This document shows positions 32,533 through 41,703 of a stretch of DNA of 64,000 bases, one piece after another. How positions within the stretch are numbered: position 1 is the first letter of the stretch; each line of letters starts with the position of its first letter. The stretch comes from DATMGU01 sp035555315. GTDB taxonomy: Bacteria; Pseudomonadota; Alphaproteobacteria; ATCC43930; CGMCC-115725. The position numbers were made by a program, and so were the translations under genes. A model generated the notes under the pieces. That model was not told where the DNA came from and ran no database searches. It saw nothing but the letters and a program-made list of their open reading frames with translations. The stretch is from NCBI GenBank assembly GCA_035555315.1, contig DATMGU010000117.1, positions 1-64,000 on the forward strand, in the 5' to 3' direction.

Positions 32533-33486
32533 TCAAGGTGCTGTGGGAAACAAGTCTCGCGGCGTGAGACGCGTCGGTGTCAGCTCCTGAGCGTGCAGTT
32601 CGGCGGCGAAATCGTCGATCATCCGCTCATTGGCCGCGAAGCCGTTGCGGTCCCAGTATGGCGGCAGATCGCGCGCGACCTGCCGGAGTTCGTCGAGCAT
32701 CCAGGGGGTCGTATCCGCGTATTTGAGGCGCTTGTCGATCCAGGCGCGCGACGATTGGTCGAGCACCTCGCTTAGCGCCAACGGCAGCCAGGGGTGGTCC
32801 CGGGCGATCGCCGGCTTGATGCCCAGCAGGTGAATGCCGGGCACGTAGCCGACCTCCCGGAAGTAGTCGATCTCCGCCTGCCGGAAATCGGGCTGCAGCT
32901 GGCGGAACGGCGAGTCGGCGTCGAAGAAGCCCGGCGGCATGAATGGCGTGAACACGGCATCGAATTCGCCTGCCTGCAATAGCTCCAGCATCGGCCGCTC
33001 GCCCGGCACGGCCTCGATCAGCCCCGGTCGTCCAAAACCGGCAAGCCGGTCCACGATGGGATGAGCCTCCGTCAGGCGGCCGACGAACCAGCGCGCCTCG
33101 CTGATGCCGACCCCGACGCGGCGCAGCAGCGCGCGGGTCCAGGTATTGCCGGAATCCTGCCAGCCGGTGAGGCCGATCCGCTTGCCGGCGAGCTGGGCCA
33201 AGTCGGTGAGGCCGCTGCGCTTCGCCGTGATGATGCAGCGCTGCCGGAAGCCCCGCATCAGGAAATGGGGCACCCCCAGGATCGTGTCGTCCCCCCGCGC
33301 CCGGCCGAGCGAATAGCGGCTCATGGACATCTCGCCCGCGTCGTAGCGCGGGTCGTTGGCGAGGTCGTCGGGGAGGGTGCCGACGCGATGGACCTCGAGA
33401 GCGAAATCCGCCGGACGGATATCCCCGAGCGCCAGGGGGGTGATGTAGTCCCAGTCCCGTACGGCCAGTCTGATCGTGATCGTCAT
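32533..33486 (-). CDS. Periplasmic-binding-fold protein, 4,5-dihydroxyphthalate decarboxylase-like
   Basis: A 317-residue protein with no signal peptide. It resembles ABC substrate-binding-fold enzymes annotated as 4,5-dihydroxyphthalate decarboxylase-like (DWDYITPLALGDIRP, DAGEMSMSRY, GLTGWQDSGNTWTRALL, ELLQAGEFDAVFTPFMPPGFF). A true aromatic decarboxylase role is unproven. It is the first gene of the operon with the ABC importer and is divergent from the MocR regulator, so enzyme, importer and regulator probably serve one substrate. Confidence 0.65.
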   Translation of the reverse strand: MTITIRLAVRDWDYITPLALGDIRPADFALEVHRVGTLPDDLANDPRYDAGEMSMSRYSLGRARGDDTILGVPHFLMRGFRQRCIITAKRSGLTDLAQLAGKRIGLTGWQDSGNTWTRALLRRVGVGISEARWFVGRLTEAHPIVDRLAGFGRPGLIEAVPGERPMLELLQAGEFDAVFTPFMPPGFFDADSPFRQLQPDFRQAEIDYFREVGYVPGIHLLGIKPAIARDHPWLPLALSEVLDQSSRAWIDKRLKYADTTPWMLDELRQVARDLPPYWDRNGFAANERMIDDFAAELHAQELTPTRLTPRDLFPTAP

Positions 33487-33551
33487 GATGCAATCCTGCT
33501 CGACAGGGGCGCGCGGGCTCGTTACCTCCCGGCGATTCGTTTCCCACGATT

Positions 33552-33598
33552 AATTGTTCGCTTTTGTCTGAACAATTGCTAGTTTGTTACTGAACAAA
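33552..33598. promoter_or_regulatory. MocR operator region: two inverted repeats
   Basis: AATTGTTC (33552-33559) with GAACAATT (33570-33577), and TTTGTT (33583-33588) with AACAAA (33593-33598). These GTT/AAC half-sites lie in the 122-bp gap between the importer operon and the MocR gene, where MocR/GntR regulators bind. Confidence 0.65.
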
Positions 33599-33608
33599 GA
33601 ATCTTCGA

Positions 33609-34928
33609 ATGACCGATCTCATCTCCGCCCAGTGGCTCACGAGTCACCTCACGGACCGCACCACCCGCGGCATCGCCACCACAACTGGCGCTCTGATCCG
33701 ATCCGGCGCCATCGCCGTCGGCATGAAGCTTCCGGCGGTGCGTGAGCTGGCGCTCGCCCTCGGCGTCAGTCCCGCCACCATTTCGGCGGCGTGGAGCGAG
33801 TTGCGGAAATTCAAGGTGATCAGCGGCCGCGGCCGCACGGGGATCTGGGTCTGCGGCGACCGGGTCACGCCGCGCCCGCTGAGGTACGAGGAGGTCGGGA
33901 ACTATGGCGCGCGCGTCCTCGATCTGTCCTCGGCGGCGCCTGACCCAGCGCTGCTGCCCGCCCTCGCGGAGGCGCTGCGGTACGGGGCGAATGCCGTCGG
34001 GCTGAACAGCTACGAGCGCGTACCGATCCTGGACGGGCTGGCGGCCGCCATCCGGCCCGGCTGGCCCTATCCGGCCGAGGCGTTCCTGGCCACCAATGGC
34101 GGCTATGACGCCGTCTACGTGACCCTTCAGACCCTGATTAGGCCAGGGTCGGCGGTCGCGATCGAGGATCCGACAGCCATGCGGCTCCTCGACATCTTGG
34201 ACAATCTCGGCGCCCAGGTGATCCCCGTTGTCTGCGACGAGGAGGGGCCCGACCCGGCATCGCTCGCCACCGCCCTTGCCGGCGCGCCCGCGGCGTTCGT
34301 CTATCAGCCGCGCACCCATTCGGTTACCGGGCGGGTGGTGGGCGCCGACCGTATGGTCGAGCTTGCCCGCGTTCTTCGCCACAGCGAAACACTGATCGTG
34401 GAGGATGACGGGTTGGGCGCCCTCTCGGCCGTCCCGCCCCGCAGCCTCGGCCGAGTATTTCCCGATCGGACCGTTCACATCCATTCCTACTCGAAATCGC
34501 TCGGTCCCGACCTGCGTCTCGCCGTCCTGTCGAGTTCGACCGATATCGTGAAGCAGATCCAGGCCTATCGCAGCTTCGGTGCGGGCTGGACGAGCCGCAT
34601 CCTGCAGGCGACGGCGAGCTGGCTGATCCGCGATCCGGAGACGACCGCGTCGATCGATCGGGCACAGCGCGTCTACGCCGAGCGCCGGAGGTCTCTCATC
34701 GCCGCCCTCGACGCGCGCGGCGTCAGCCTGCCCGATCGCGACGGGCTGTGCCTCTGGGTCCCGGTGCGGTCGGAGCAGTTCGCCATCGTGACCATGGCGG
34801 CGCGCGGCATCGCCGTGCTGCCGGGACGCAAATGCACCATCCGGCCAAGCGAGCATGTCCGGGTCGCCACCAGCCTGTTGACCCACGAGGTCGATGCCGC
34901 CGCCGATGCGCTGTCCCTGGCACGGTAA
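33609..34928 (+). CDS. MocR-type (GntR family, PLP-domain) transcriptional regulator
   Basis: A 439-residue regulator. The N-terminal winged helix (about 20-85) reads TRGIATTTGALIRSGAIAVGMKLPAVRELALALGVSPATIS. A fold-type I aminotransferase-like domain follows, with the candidate PLP lysine in HIHSYSKSLGPDLRLA. MocR proteins sense PLP or its adducts and act on adjacent divergent genes. It is probably the regulator of the importer operon through the repeats at 33552-33598. Confidence 0.9.
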   Translation: MTDLISAQWLTSHLTDRTTRGIATTTGALIRSGAIAVGMKLPAVRELALALGVSPATISAAWSELRKFKVISGRGRTGIWVCGDRVTPRPLRYEEVGNYGARVLDLSSAAPDPALLPALAEALRYGANAVGLNSYERVPILDGLAAAIRPGWPYPAEAFLATNGGYDAVYVTLQTLIRPGSAVAIEDPTAMRLLDILDNLGAQVIPVVCDEEGPDPASLATALAGAPAAFVYQPRTHSVTGRVVGADRMVELARVLRHSETLIVEDDGLGALSAVPPRSLGRVFPDRTVHIHSYSKSLGPDLRLAVLSSSTDIVKQIQAYRSFGAGWTSRILQATASWLIRDPETTASIDRAQRVYAERRRSLIAALDARGVSLPDRDGLCLWVPVRSEQFAIVTMAARGIAVLPGRKCTIRPSEHVRVATSLLTHEVDAAADALSLAR

Positions 34929-35015
34929 ACAGCCATCGATTTCCCGGCCGCCATGGTTTGCGATCAGCCGGTTTGGTGTCAGGATGCCGCTCCTTTCGGG
35001 ATCGGGCGCCTTCCC

Positions 35016-35486
35016 ATGTCTTCCGCCGTTATGATCGTCAGTCTTGCCGTGCATATCCTCGCCGCCGTCGCCTGGGTCGGCGGCATGTTGTTCGCCCATG
35101 TCGTGCTGCGGCCTGCGGCATTGCCGCTCGACCCGCCGCTGCGCCTAGCCCTGTGGCGCCGCGTCCTCGGCCGTTTCCTGCCCATCGCCGGTCTCTCGGT
35201 CGGGCTTCTGCTGCTCAGCGGCTACGCCATGGTGGTGCTGGGGTTCGGCGGGTTCCACGGTTTGGCGATGTACATCAACCTGATGCAGGGGATCGGCCTC
35301 ATCATGATGCTGCTGTTTCTGCATCTGGTGTTCGCGCCCTGGAAACGCTTTCGCCTGGCGCTCGACGCGGGAGATCTCGCCGAGGCGGCGCGCCGCCTGG
35401 CACAGATCCGGTTGATCGTGACCGTCAACCTGATCCTCGGCCTGCTGACCATCGTGATCGGCAGCACCGGACGCTATTGGACCTAG
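35016..35486 (+). CDS. CopD-family (copper resistance D domain) membrane protein
   Basis: A 156-residue membrane protein with four hydrophobic helices. VHILAAVAWVGGMLFAHVVLRP near the N-terminus and a conserved MYINLMQGIGLIMMLLFLHLVFAPWKRF block match stand-alone CopD-domain proteins of proteobacteria. Histidines 13 and 27 on the first helix are candidate haem or metal ligands. The role in copper handling is not established for such short forms. ATG 35016 is chosen because an upstream start adds non-conserved residues. Confidence 0.75.
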   Translation: MSSAVMIVSLAVHILAAVAWVGGMLFAHVVLRPAALPLDPPLRLALWRRVLGRFLPIAGLSVGLLLLSGYAMVVLGFGGFHGLAMYINLMQGIGLIMMLLFLHLVFAPWKRFRLALDAGDLAEAARRLAQIRLIVTVNLILGLLTIVIGSTGRYWT

Positions 35487-35527
35487 GTGTCGCGTGAGGC
35501 CTTTGATTCGCCGAGCCGATCCGATAG

Positions 35528-35539
35528 TGTCACGTGACA
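35528..35539. promoter_or_regulatory. Perfect 12-bp palindrome upstream of the sugar-type importer
   Basis: TGTCACGTGACA, 52 bp before the binding-protein ATG. Placement and symmetry suit an operator for a regulator encoded elsewhere. Confidence 0.45.
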
Positions 35540-35591
35540 TGTTAGGTGTCCGGCGCCTTAACGACTGGATGCCACAGGGGGAGTGAAAATT

Positions 35592-36950
35592 ATGACGCAC
35601 AGCGTCAAGGGCGCGGCATTGCCGCGGCGTACCGTCTTGAAGCAAGCCCTCGCCGGCGCGGGGCTCGCCTCGGCGGCGGGGTTGGGCTGGTGGCAACCGG
35701 CCGAGGCGGCTGGTAGCTTCGATTGGAAGAAGTACCAGGGCACTTCGATCGAAGTATCGCTGACCAAGAATACGCGTGGCGATCTGCTGCAAAAATATCA
35801 AAAGGAATTCGAGGAGCTGACCGGCATCAAGGTCGGCGCCGAACAGGTGCCCGAGCAGCAGCACAGGCAGAAGGTGGCCATCGAATTCACCTCCGGCGCG
35901 CCCAGCTTCGATGTCGTCACGGCGTCCTGGCATGTCCAGAAGCGGCTCTATGGCAAAGGTAAGTGGTTTGAGGATCTGCGCCCCTTTCTGGCCGACGCGA
36001 CTCTGACCGCGCCGGATTACGATTTCGCCGACTTCGCCAAGGGGGCTGTCGACTACGCGACCCAGCCGGATGGCCGGATGGACACGCTGCCGCTCAACCT
36101 CGATTACTGGATCATCTATTGGAACAAGGAATTGTTCCAAGCCAAGGGGCTGGCCTTCCCGAAGAATTTCGACGAGTTGATCAGCGCCGCGCAGACGCTC
36201 AACGATCCCAAGAAGGGCATCTCCGGCTGGGTATCGCGCGGCATGAAGAACGCCAATGTGCCGGTCTGGACCAGTTTTCTGCTGGGCCATGGCGTGGATC
36301 CGATCGATGCCGCCGGCAAATTGCAAACCGACACGCCGGAGGCGATCGCCGCGGCCGAGATCTATAAGCGGCTCAACCGGGAATTCGCGCCACCCGGCGT
36401 GGTCGGCTTCAATTGGAACGAGTGCCAGACCAGTTTTGTGCAGGGCAAGGCGGCCATGTGGCTCGATGGCATCGGCTTCGCGCTGCCACTGGAGGATCCG
36501 ACCCGGTCCCGAATCGTCGGCAAGGTCGGCTATGGTGTCATGCCGGCGGGGCCGAAGGCGCAGCATTCGGCGCTGTTCGGCGACGGCATCGGCATCGCCG
36601 CCACCAGCAAGAACAAGCAGGCGGCATGGCTCTACTGCCAATGGGCGACCAGCAAGGTGATGCAGTCGCGCAATCTGCTCGGCGGGTATGGCTCGCCCGG
36701 CCGGCAATCCGCCTTCACCACGGCGCTCACCTCGCCGGATCTGAAGGCGCCCAAGGAGTGGGTCGAGGCGATGAGCGGATCGATCAAGATCGCCCGGCCG
36801 GGCCTGCCCGAGATCTTCGCGGTCACCGAGTTCCGCGACACCTTCGGCGTGGCGCTCACCAACCTCATCGGCGGCGCCGATCCGGCGACCGAGCTCAAGA
36901 AAGCCACGGAGGCCTTCAAGCCGGTTCTGGAAAAGACCGAGAAGGCCTAG
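35592..36950 (+). CDS. Extracellular solute-binding protein, family 1, Tat-exported
   Basis: A 452-residue binding protein for a sugar-type ABC importer. The N-terminus carries a twin-arginine-like signal (PRRTVLKQALAGAGLASAAG) ending around AEAAG, so export folded through Tat is likely. Family-1 features include TGIKVGAEQVPEQQHRQKVAIEF, NLDYWIIYWNKELF, NDPKKGISGW and SKNKQAAWLYCQWATS. ATG 35592 has GGGGGAG 8 nt upstream. It heads an operon with two permeases. The sugar is unknown. Confidence 0.9.
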   Translation: MTHSVKGAALPRRTVLKQALAGAGLASAAGLGWWQPAEAAGSFDWKKYQGTSIEVSLTKNTRGDLLQKYQKEFEELTGIKVGAEQVPEQQHRQKVAIEFTSGAPSFDVVTASWHVQKRLYGKGKWFEDLRPFLADATLTAPDYDFADFAKGAVDYATQPDGRMDTLPLNLDYWIIYWNKELFQAKGLAFPKNFDELISAAQTLNDPKKGISGWVSRGMKNANVPVWTSFLLGHGVDPIDAAGKLQTDTPEAIAAAEIYKRLNREFAPPGVVGFNWNECQTSFVQGKAAMWLDGIGFALPLEDPTRSRIVGKVGYGVMPAGPKAQHSALFGDGIGIAATSKNKQAAWLYCQWATSKVMQSRNLLGGYGSPGRQSAFTTALTSPDLKAPKEWVEAMSGSIKIARPGLPEIFAVTEFRDTFGVALTNLIGGADPATELKKATEAFKPVLEKTEKA

Positions 36951-36972
36951 GCGGCGCGGAGGTAGCTGCAGG

Positions 36973-37920
36973 ATGAGTGCGCGCACGGCCGAACTCGGCC
37001 CCAGCCCCCATGCCGGCGCCAGTGTCGCACCGTCGTCGGGCCGCCCCGGCGGCCGCGGCTATGGCCGGCAGGCGCGGTATTACGGCTTTGTGGCGCCGGC
37101 GCTGTTGCTAATGCTGTCGGTGATCGTGTTCCCTTGGCTGTTCACCCTGTGGATGAGCGTGCAGGACTGGCAGATCGGCCAGCGGCACAGCTTCGTCGGC
37201 CTGGCGAATTTCGCCAAGATCCTCACCGATGAGCGGTTTCGCGACGCCGTCGTGCACACGGTCTATTTCACGGTGCTGGCGGTGGCGTTGCCGGTCGTCT
37301 TCGGCACCGCCGCGGCGGTCGTCTTCAACGAGAAATTCCCGTTGCGCGGCTTCCTGCGTGGCATCTTCATCATGCCGATGATGGCGACGCCAGTGGCGGT
37401 CGCCCTGGTCTGGACCATGATGTTCCATCCCCAGCTCGGCGTGCTGAATTATCTGCTGAGCCTGGTCGGCATCCCGCCGCAGCTCTGGGTCTATGACCAG
37501 TCGACGGTGATCCCCAGCCTGGTGCTGGTCGAGGTCTGGCATTGGACGCCGCTGGTCATGCTGATCGTGCTGGGCGGTCTCGCCGCCTTGCCGGCCGAGC
37601 CTTACGAATCGGCGCGGATCGATGGCGCCAGCGCCTGGCAGATGTTCCGTTACATCACCCTGCCGTTGGTGCTGCCGTTCATCATGGTCGCGGTCATCAT
37701 CCGGACGATCGACGCGCTGAAGGCCTTCGATACGATCTTCGTCATCACCCAGGGCGGACCGGGAACGGCATCGGAGACGATCAACCTGTTCCTCTATCAG
37801 CAGGCATTTTCGTTCTTCAACATCGGCTATGCCTCGGCGGTGGTCGTGGTGTTCTTCGCCATCATCGTCGCCTTGTCGCTGGTGCTGCTCGTGGTATGGC
37901 AGAAAACCCGATGGACGTGA
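36973..37920 (+). CDS. Sugar-type ABC transporter permease (MalF/UgpA-like)
   Basis: A 315-residue permease with six main helices and the EAA loop EPYESARIDGASAWQMFRYITLPLVLP. The N-terminus (about 1-35) is disordered and rich in Ser, Gly and Arg. It follows the binding protein by 22 bp, and its last ten bases overlap the second permease. Confidence 0.92.
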   Translation: MSARTAELGPSPHAGASVAPSSGRPGGRGYGRQARYYGFVAPALLLMLSVIVFPWLFTLWMSVQDWQIGQRHSFVGLANFAKILTDERFRDAVVHTVYFTVLAVALPVVFGTAAAVVFNEKFPLRGFLRGIFIMPMMATPVAVALVWTMMFHPQLGVLNYLLSLVGIPPQLWVYDQSTVIPSLVLVEVWHWTPLVMLIVLGGLAALPAEPYESARIDGASAWQMFRYITLPLVLPFIMVAVIIRTIDALKAFDTIFVITQGGPGTASETINLFLYQQAFSFFNIGYASAVVVVFFAIIVALSLVLLVVWQKTRWT

Positions 37921-38810
37921 TGGCAGTGCCCACGCCCCGAACCACCCAGCGGCGACGCCCGGCACCGGCGGTGCCGGGCGTCGGCCACCGGCTGCGCCGC
38001 TTGGCAGGCAAGCTGGGCTTCGCGGCCTCGGTCGTGGTGATCGTCTCGCCGGCGATCCTGGTGCTGTTATGGATGGTCTCGCTGTCGCTGAAGACCGAGA
38101 TCGACAACATCGCCTATCCGCCGGTGTTCATCCCCAATCCGCCGACGCTGGCGAATTTCACCGAGGTGTTCCGCAACAGCCCGCTGCCGCATTTCGCGAT
38201 CAACAGCCTGATCGTTTCGGGCTCGGCGACGCTCATCGCCTTGCTGGTCGGTGTGCCTGCGGGCTATGGCATCGCCAAGGCCAAGGCGTCGAAGCTCAGC
38301 GTGCTGGTGCTGATCGCCCGCATCACGCCGGGTCTCAGCTACCTCATCCCGCTGTTCACCTTGTTCCAGTTTTTCCATATGACCGGTACCCTGCTGCCCT
38401 TGGTCATCACCCATCTGGTGATCACCGTGCCGGTGGTGACCTGGATCATGATCGGCTTCTTCGAGACGATGTCGCCCGAGCTGGAGGAGGCCGCCCTGAT
38501 CGATGGTTGCACCCTGTGGCAGGCGTTCTATTACGTGGCGGTGCCGCTGGCCCGGCCGGGCATCGTCGTGGGTTTCATCCTGGCGTTCATCTTCTCGTGG
38601 AACGACTTCATCTTCGGCGCGGTGCTGTCCGGCCGCGAGACGCGTACCCTGCCGGTGGCGATCTACAATGTGCTGACCTTTGAACAGGTGGCCTGGGGGC
38701 CGCTCGCGGCGGCGGCCCTGTTGGTGACGCTCCCGGTGCTGGTGCTGACCGTGTTCATCCAGCGCGAAATCGTCACCGGCCTCGCCGCCGGCGGCGTGAA
38801 GGGCGGCTGA
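37911..38810 (+). CDS. Sugar-type ABC transporter permease (MalG/UgpE-like)
   Basis: A 299-residue permease with EAA loop ELEEAALIDGCTLWQAFYYVAVPLARPG and FSWNDFIFGAVLSGRETRTLPVAIYN. ATG 37911 overlaps the previous gene by 10 bp; ATG 37920 (TGATG) is an alternative. No ATPase gene follows, so a shared ATPase encoded elsewhere must energise this importer. Confidence 0.92.
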   Translation: MDVMAVPTPRTTQRRRPAPAVPGVGHRLRRLAGKLGFAASVVVIVSPAILVLLWMVSLSLKTEIDNIAYPPVFIPNPPTLANFTEVFRNSPLPHFAINSLIVSGSATLIALLVGVPAGYGIAKAKASKLSVLVLIARITPGLSYLIPLFTLFQFFHMTGTLLPLVITHLVITVPVVTWIMIGFFETMSPELEEAALIDGCTLWQAFYYVAVPLARPGIVVGFILAFIFSWNDFIFGAVLSGRETRTLPVAIYNVLTFEQVAWGPLAAAALLVTLPVLVLTVFIQREIVTGLAAGGVKGG

Positions 38811-38881
38811 ACCGGCTTTCATCCGACTGGCCGGCACCCATATCCATGGCAACGACATCAGCCATGGGGAGGGAGGTAGTC

Positions 38882-39673
38882 ATGGATTTGGGTCTCGACG
38901 GCAAGCGTGCGTTTGTTTCCGGCTCGACCGGGGGTATCGGCTTCGCGATCGCGCGTGGGCTCGCCCGCGAGGGGGCCGCGGTCATCGTCAACGGCAGGAC
39001 CGAAGCGGCGGTCGACACGGCGATCCGCCGGATCCGCGACGAGACCGGCGCTCCGGCGCACGGCATCGCCGCCGATCTCGGCAGCGCCGCCGGTGTCGAG
39101 GTGGCGGTGGCGCGGCTGGGGACGGTCGACATCCTGGTCAACAATCTCGGCATCTTCGAGCCGAAGCCGTTCCTGGAAATCCCGGATGAGGATTGGAGCC
39201 GGTTCTTCGAGATCAACGTGATGAGCGGCATCCGCCTGTCGCGCGCCTTGCTGCCCGGCATGGTGGATCGGGATTGGGGCCGTATCCTGTTCATCTCCAG
39301 CGAATCCGGGCTGAACATCCCGGTCGAGATGGTGCATTACGGCATGACCAAGACGGCTCAGCTGGCGGTGTCCCGTGGGCTGGCCGAGACGGTCGCCGGT
39401 ACGGGCGTCACGGTCAACGCGGTGCTGCCCGGTCCGACGCGCTCGGAAGGTGTCGGCGCCTTCGTCGCCAGCCTGGCCCGCGATCAAGGCAAGAGCACCG
39501 ACGAGGTCGAGGCGGAGTTCTTCCACACCGCCCGCCCCTCCTCGCTGCTGCGCCGCTTCGCCGAGGTCGACGAGGTCGCCAATATGGCAGTCTATCTCTG
39601 CGGCACGGGCGCGTCCGCGACCAACGGCGCCGCCCTCCGGGTCGATGGCGGCGTGGTGCGCTCCATCGCCTAA
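38882..39673 (+). CDS. Short-chain dehydrogenase/reductase
   Basis: A 263-residue SDR with cofactor motif SGSTGGIGFAIA, NNLGIFEPKPF, catalytic Ser in ISSESGLNIP and the YGMTKTA active-site Tyr/Lys. The tail carries GGVVRS, typical of the classical family. The presence of GPTRSEGVGAF resembles SDRs annotated as oxidoreductases in sugar or aromatic catabolism. GGAGGGAGG precedes the ATG. It follows the sugar importer on the same strand and may act on the imported compound. Confidence 0.85.
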   Translation: MDLGLDGKRAFVSGSTGGIGFAIARGLAREGAAVIVNGRTEAAVDTAIRRIRDETGAPAHGIAADLGSAAGVEVAVARLGTVDILVNNLGIFEPKPFLEIPDEDWSRFFEINVMSGIRLSRALLPGMVDRDWGRILFISSESGLNIPVEMVHYGMTKTAQLAVSRGLAETVAGTGVTVNAVLPGPTRSEGVGAFVASLARDQGKSTDEVEAEFFHTARPSSLLRRFAEVDEVANMAVYLCGTGASATNGAALRVDGGVVRSIA

Positions 39674-39754
39674 CCGTTTTTCCGATCAATATCGATCATC
39701 CGGATACGGGCAATTCCCAATCGGGGTTGCCTCAATTCATGGGAAGGAACCACC

Positions 39755-40456
39755 ATGTCGATCACCGCTTCACGGACGGCCCTGATCGTCGGCGCCTCGC
39801 GCGGCCTAGGTCTTGCCCTCGCGCGCGAATGGCTGTCACGCGGCTGGACCGTGATCGCGACCGTGCGCGGAACGGGGCATACCGGATTGCATGAGACCGC
39901 TGAGACCTCAAAGGGACGGCTGCTGATCGAGCAACTGGAAATGACGGATCTCGACGCCGTGAAGGCGTTGCGTCAACGACTGTCGGGTCGCGACCTCGAC
40001 CTCCTGTTCGTCAACGCCGGCGTTGCAAGCGGCGCGCAGGACCAAGTGGGCCGGACCTCGACCGATGAATTTATCCGGATCATGGTGACCAACGCCCTGA
40101 GCCCGATGCGCATCATCGAGGAATTGGGGGACATGGTCCGGCAGGACGGCACGATCGCGGCCATGTCCTCTAGCTTGGGAAGCGTCTCGCTCAACGACCG
40201 GGGTGGTTGGGAGGTTTACCGTGCCAGCAAGGCGGCGCTTAACACGCTGATGCGCTCCTACGCCGCCCGCCATGCCGGCGGTCGCCGCACCCTGGCGCTG
40301 GTAGACCCGGGCTGGGTGCGGACGGACATGGGCGGTTCGACCGCGACGCTTGGCATCGAAGACAGCATCCCCGGCGTCGTCGACGCGCTCGCGGCGAAAG
40401 CCGGCCAGCCGGGTCTTCAATATTTCAATTACCTCGGCGAGACGGTGCCTTGGTAG
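39755..40456 (+). CDS. Short-chain dehydrogenase/reductase (CsgA-like)
   Basis: A 233-residue SDR with ALIVGASRGLGLALAREW, LLFVNAGVASG, the serine block MSSSLGSV and catalytic YRASKAALN. It belongs to the atypical sub-group that includes the C-signal-type reductases. Substrate unknown. It lies 81 bp after the previous SDR on the same strand. Confidence 0.82.
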   Translation: MSITASRTALIVGASRGLGLALAREWLSRGWTVIATVRGTGHTGLHETAETSKGRLLIEQLEMTDLDAVKALRQRLSGRDLDLLFVNAGVASGAQDQVGRTSTDEFIRIMVTNALSPMRIIEELGDMVRQDGTIAAMSSSLGSVSLNDRGGWEVYRASKAALNTLMRSYAARHAGGRRTLALVDPGWVRTDMGGSTATLGIEDSIPGVVDALAAKAGQPGLQYFNYLGETVPW

Positions 40457-40605
40457 GAGTCGGATCGCTAAACGGAACGGCTCGAAGCAGCATTTTTATG
40501 GGATCGGAGCGGCTTCCGTCGGAGCGGCAAAAAACTTTGTCGACGATACGGAAACCACCCAGGCCATGAAGGAGGCCAGCGGCGCATAGCTTCGCCACGC
40601 CGCCG

Positions 40606-41535
40606 TTACGCCACGCGGTCCTTCCCGATCGAGCGGATGTCGAAAGGTGCCGTTTGATAGATCTCATTGATCCAGTTGGAGAGCAGTAAATGAGCATGGG
40701 ATCGCCAGCTATTTCGTGGCGGCAGTGACGTATCGTCGTTCGGAAAGTAGTTGAACGGCAGCTTGATCGGCATCTCGGCCTTGATGTCGCGAAAATACTC
40801 CTCCGCGAGGGATCCCGAATCATATTCGAGATGATCGAGCACGTAGAGGCGTCGAAATTTTCTATCTTCTACGACGCAGACCCCTTTCTCATCGGAATGC
40901 GCCAACAGGGTGAGTTCCGGGCGACCCGCGAGATCCGTGGCTTTGATTTCGGCCCAGCGCGATATCGGGATAGAGAAATCGTCGGAGAAGCCGTTGAGAT
41001 ACGGTGATGACGGCTGCAGGATTTTCTGTCTGTAGACGCCAAACGCCTTTTCCCGAAGCTGGTGCTTCGGTACCCCATGAAAATGGTAGAGCGCTGCCAT
41101 CGCACCCCAGCAGACATTCATCGTCGAATGCACGTTGGTTTGCGTCCAGTCGAAAATCCGCTGCATTTCCTGCCAATAGGTGACGTCCTCATAGGGGATC
41201 GTCTCGACCGGCGCGCCGGTGATGATGAAGCCGTCGAATTTCCGATCCCGCGCTTTCTCCCAGGTTTGGTAGAAAGCGAGTAGGTGATCTTCCGAGGTAT
41301 TCTTGGGCCTATGAGTGCCGATCCGGACGAGCGAAAGCTCGACCTGCAGCGGCGAGGCGCCAAGGAGGCGTGCGATCTGCAACTCGGTCTTGAGCTTGTT
41401 CGGCATGAGATTGAGCAGCCCGATCTGCAGCGGGCGGATATCCTGTCGGATCGCCGCCGTCTCGGTCATCACGCGCACGCCCTCATTCATCAGGGCTTCG
41501 ACCGCGGGCAGCTTATCGGGGATCTTGATGGGCAT
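40606..41535 (-). CDS. metA: Homoserine O-acyltransferase MetA (predicted acetyl-CoA specific)
   Basis: A 309-residue first enzyme of methionine synthesis from homoserine. Catalytic Cys142 lies in NVCWGAMAAL and the triad His/Glu are in LYVLDHLEYDSGSLAEEY. Position 111 is Glu (TGAPVETIPYEDVTYW). In this family Glu111 marks acetyl-CoA use and Gly111, as in E. coli, marks succinyl-CoA use, so this should be a homoserine O-acetyltransferase. Regulation is by an upstream SAM-II riboswitch. GGTGA lies 6 nt before ATG 41535. Confidence 0.93.
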   Translation of the reverse strand: MPIKIPDKLPAVEALMNEGVRVMTETAAIRQDIRPLQIGLLNLMPNKLKTELQIARLLGASPLQVELSLVRIGTHRPKNTSEDHLLAFYQTWEKARDRKFDGFIITGAPVETIPYEDVTYWQEMQRIFDWTQTNVHSTMNVCWGAMAALYHFHGVPKHQLREKAFGVYRQKILQPSSPYLNGFSDDFSIPISRWAEIKATDLAGRPELTLLAHSDEKGVCVVEDRKFRRLYVLDHLEYDSGSLAEEYFRDIKAEMPIKLPFNYFPNDDTSLPPRNSWRSHAHLLLSNWINEIYQTAPFDIRSIGKDRVA

Positions 41536-41584
41536 GGCGGTCACCAAAAAACGACAACAATTCGCCTCTGGTCCGCAAGCGGCC

Positions 41585-41636
41585 CTTTAGCGATTTTTTT
41601 AACGTGGCTGCAAGCCGGCCGGCCAAATCACCACGG
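41585..41636 (-). ncRNA. SAM-II riboswitch (metA motif)
   Basis: On the minus strand CGTGGTGATTTGGCCGGC begins at 41635, followed by CTTGCAGCCACGTTAAA and an A-rich stretch ending in GCTAAAGG. P1 pairs 41631-41635 (CGTGG) with 41603-41607 (CCACG), and the GCTAAA pseudoknot segment is at 41586-41591. All conserved SAM-II positions I know are present. It ends about 50 bp upstream of metA and should lower metA translation when S-adenosylmethionine is high. Confidence 0.93.
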
Positions 41637-41703
41637 AATTCTTTTTACAAGACGCACAGGGGAATAGCTATCGCCCTGGTTTTGGGCCGCCCCTAATCGG
41701 TGC

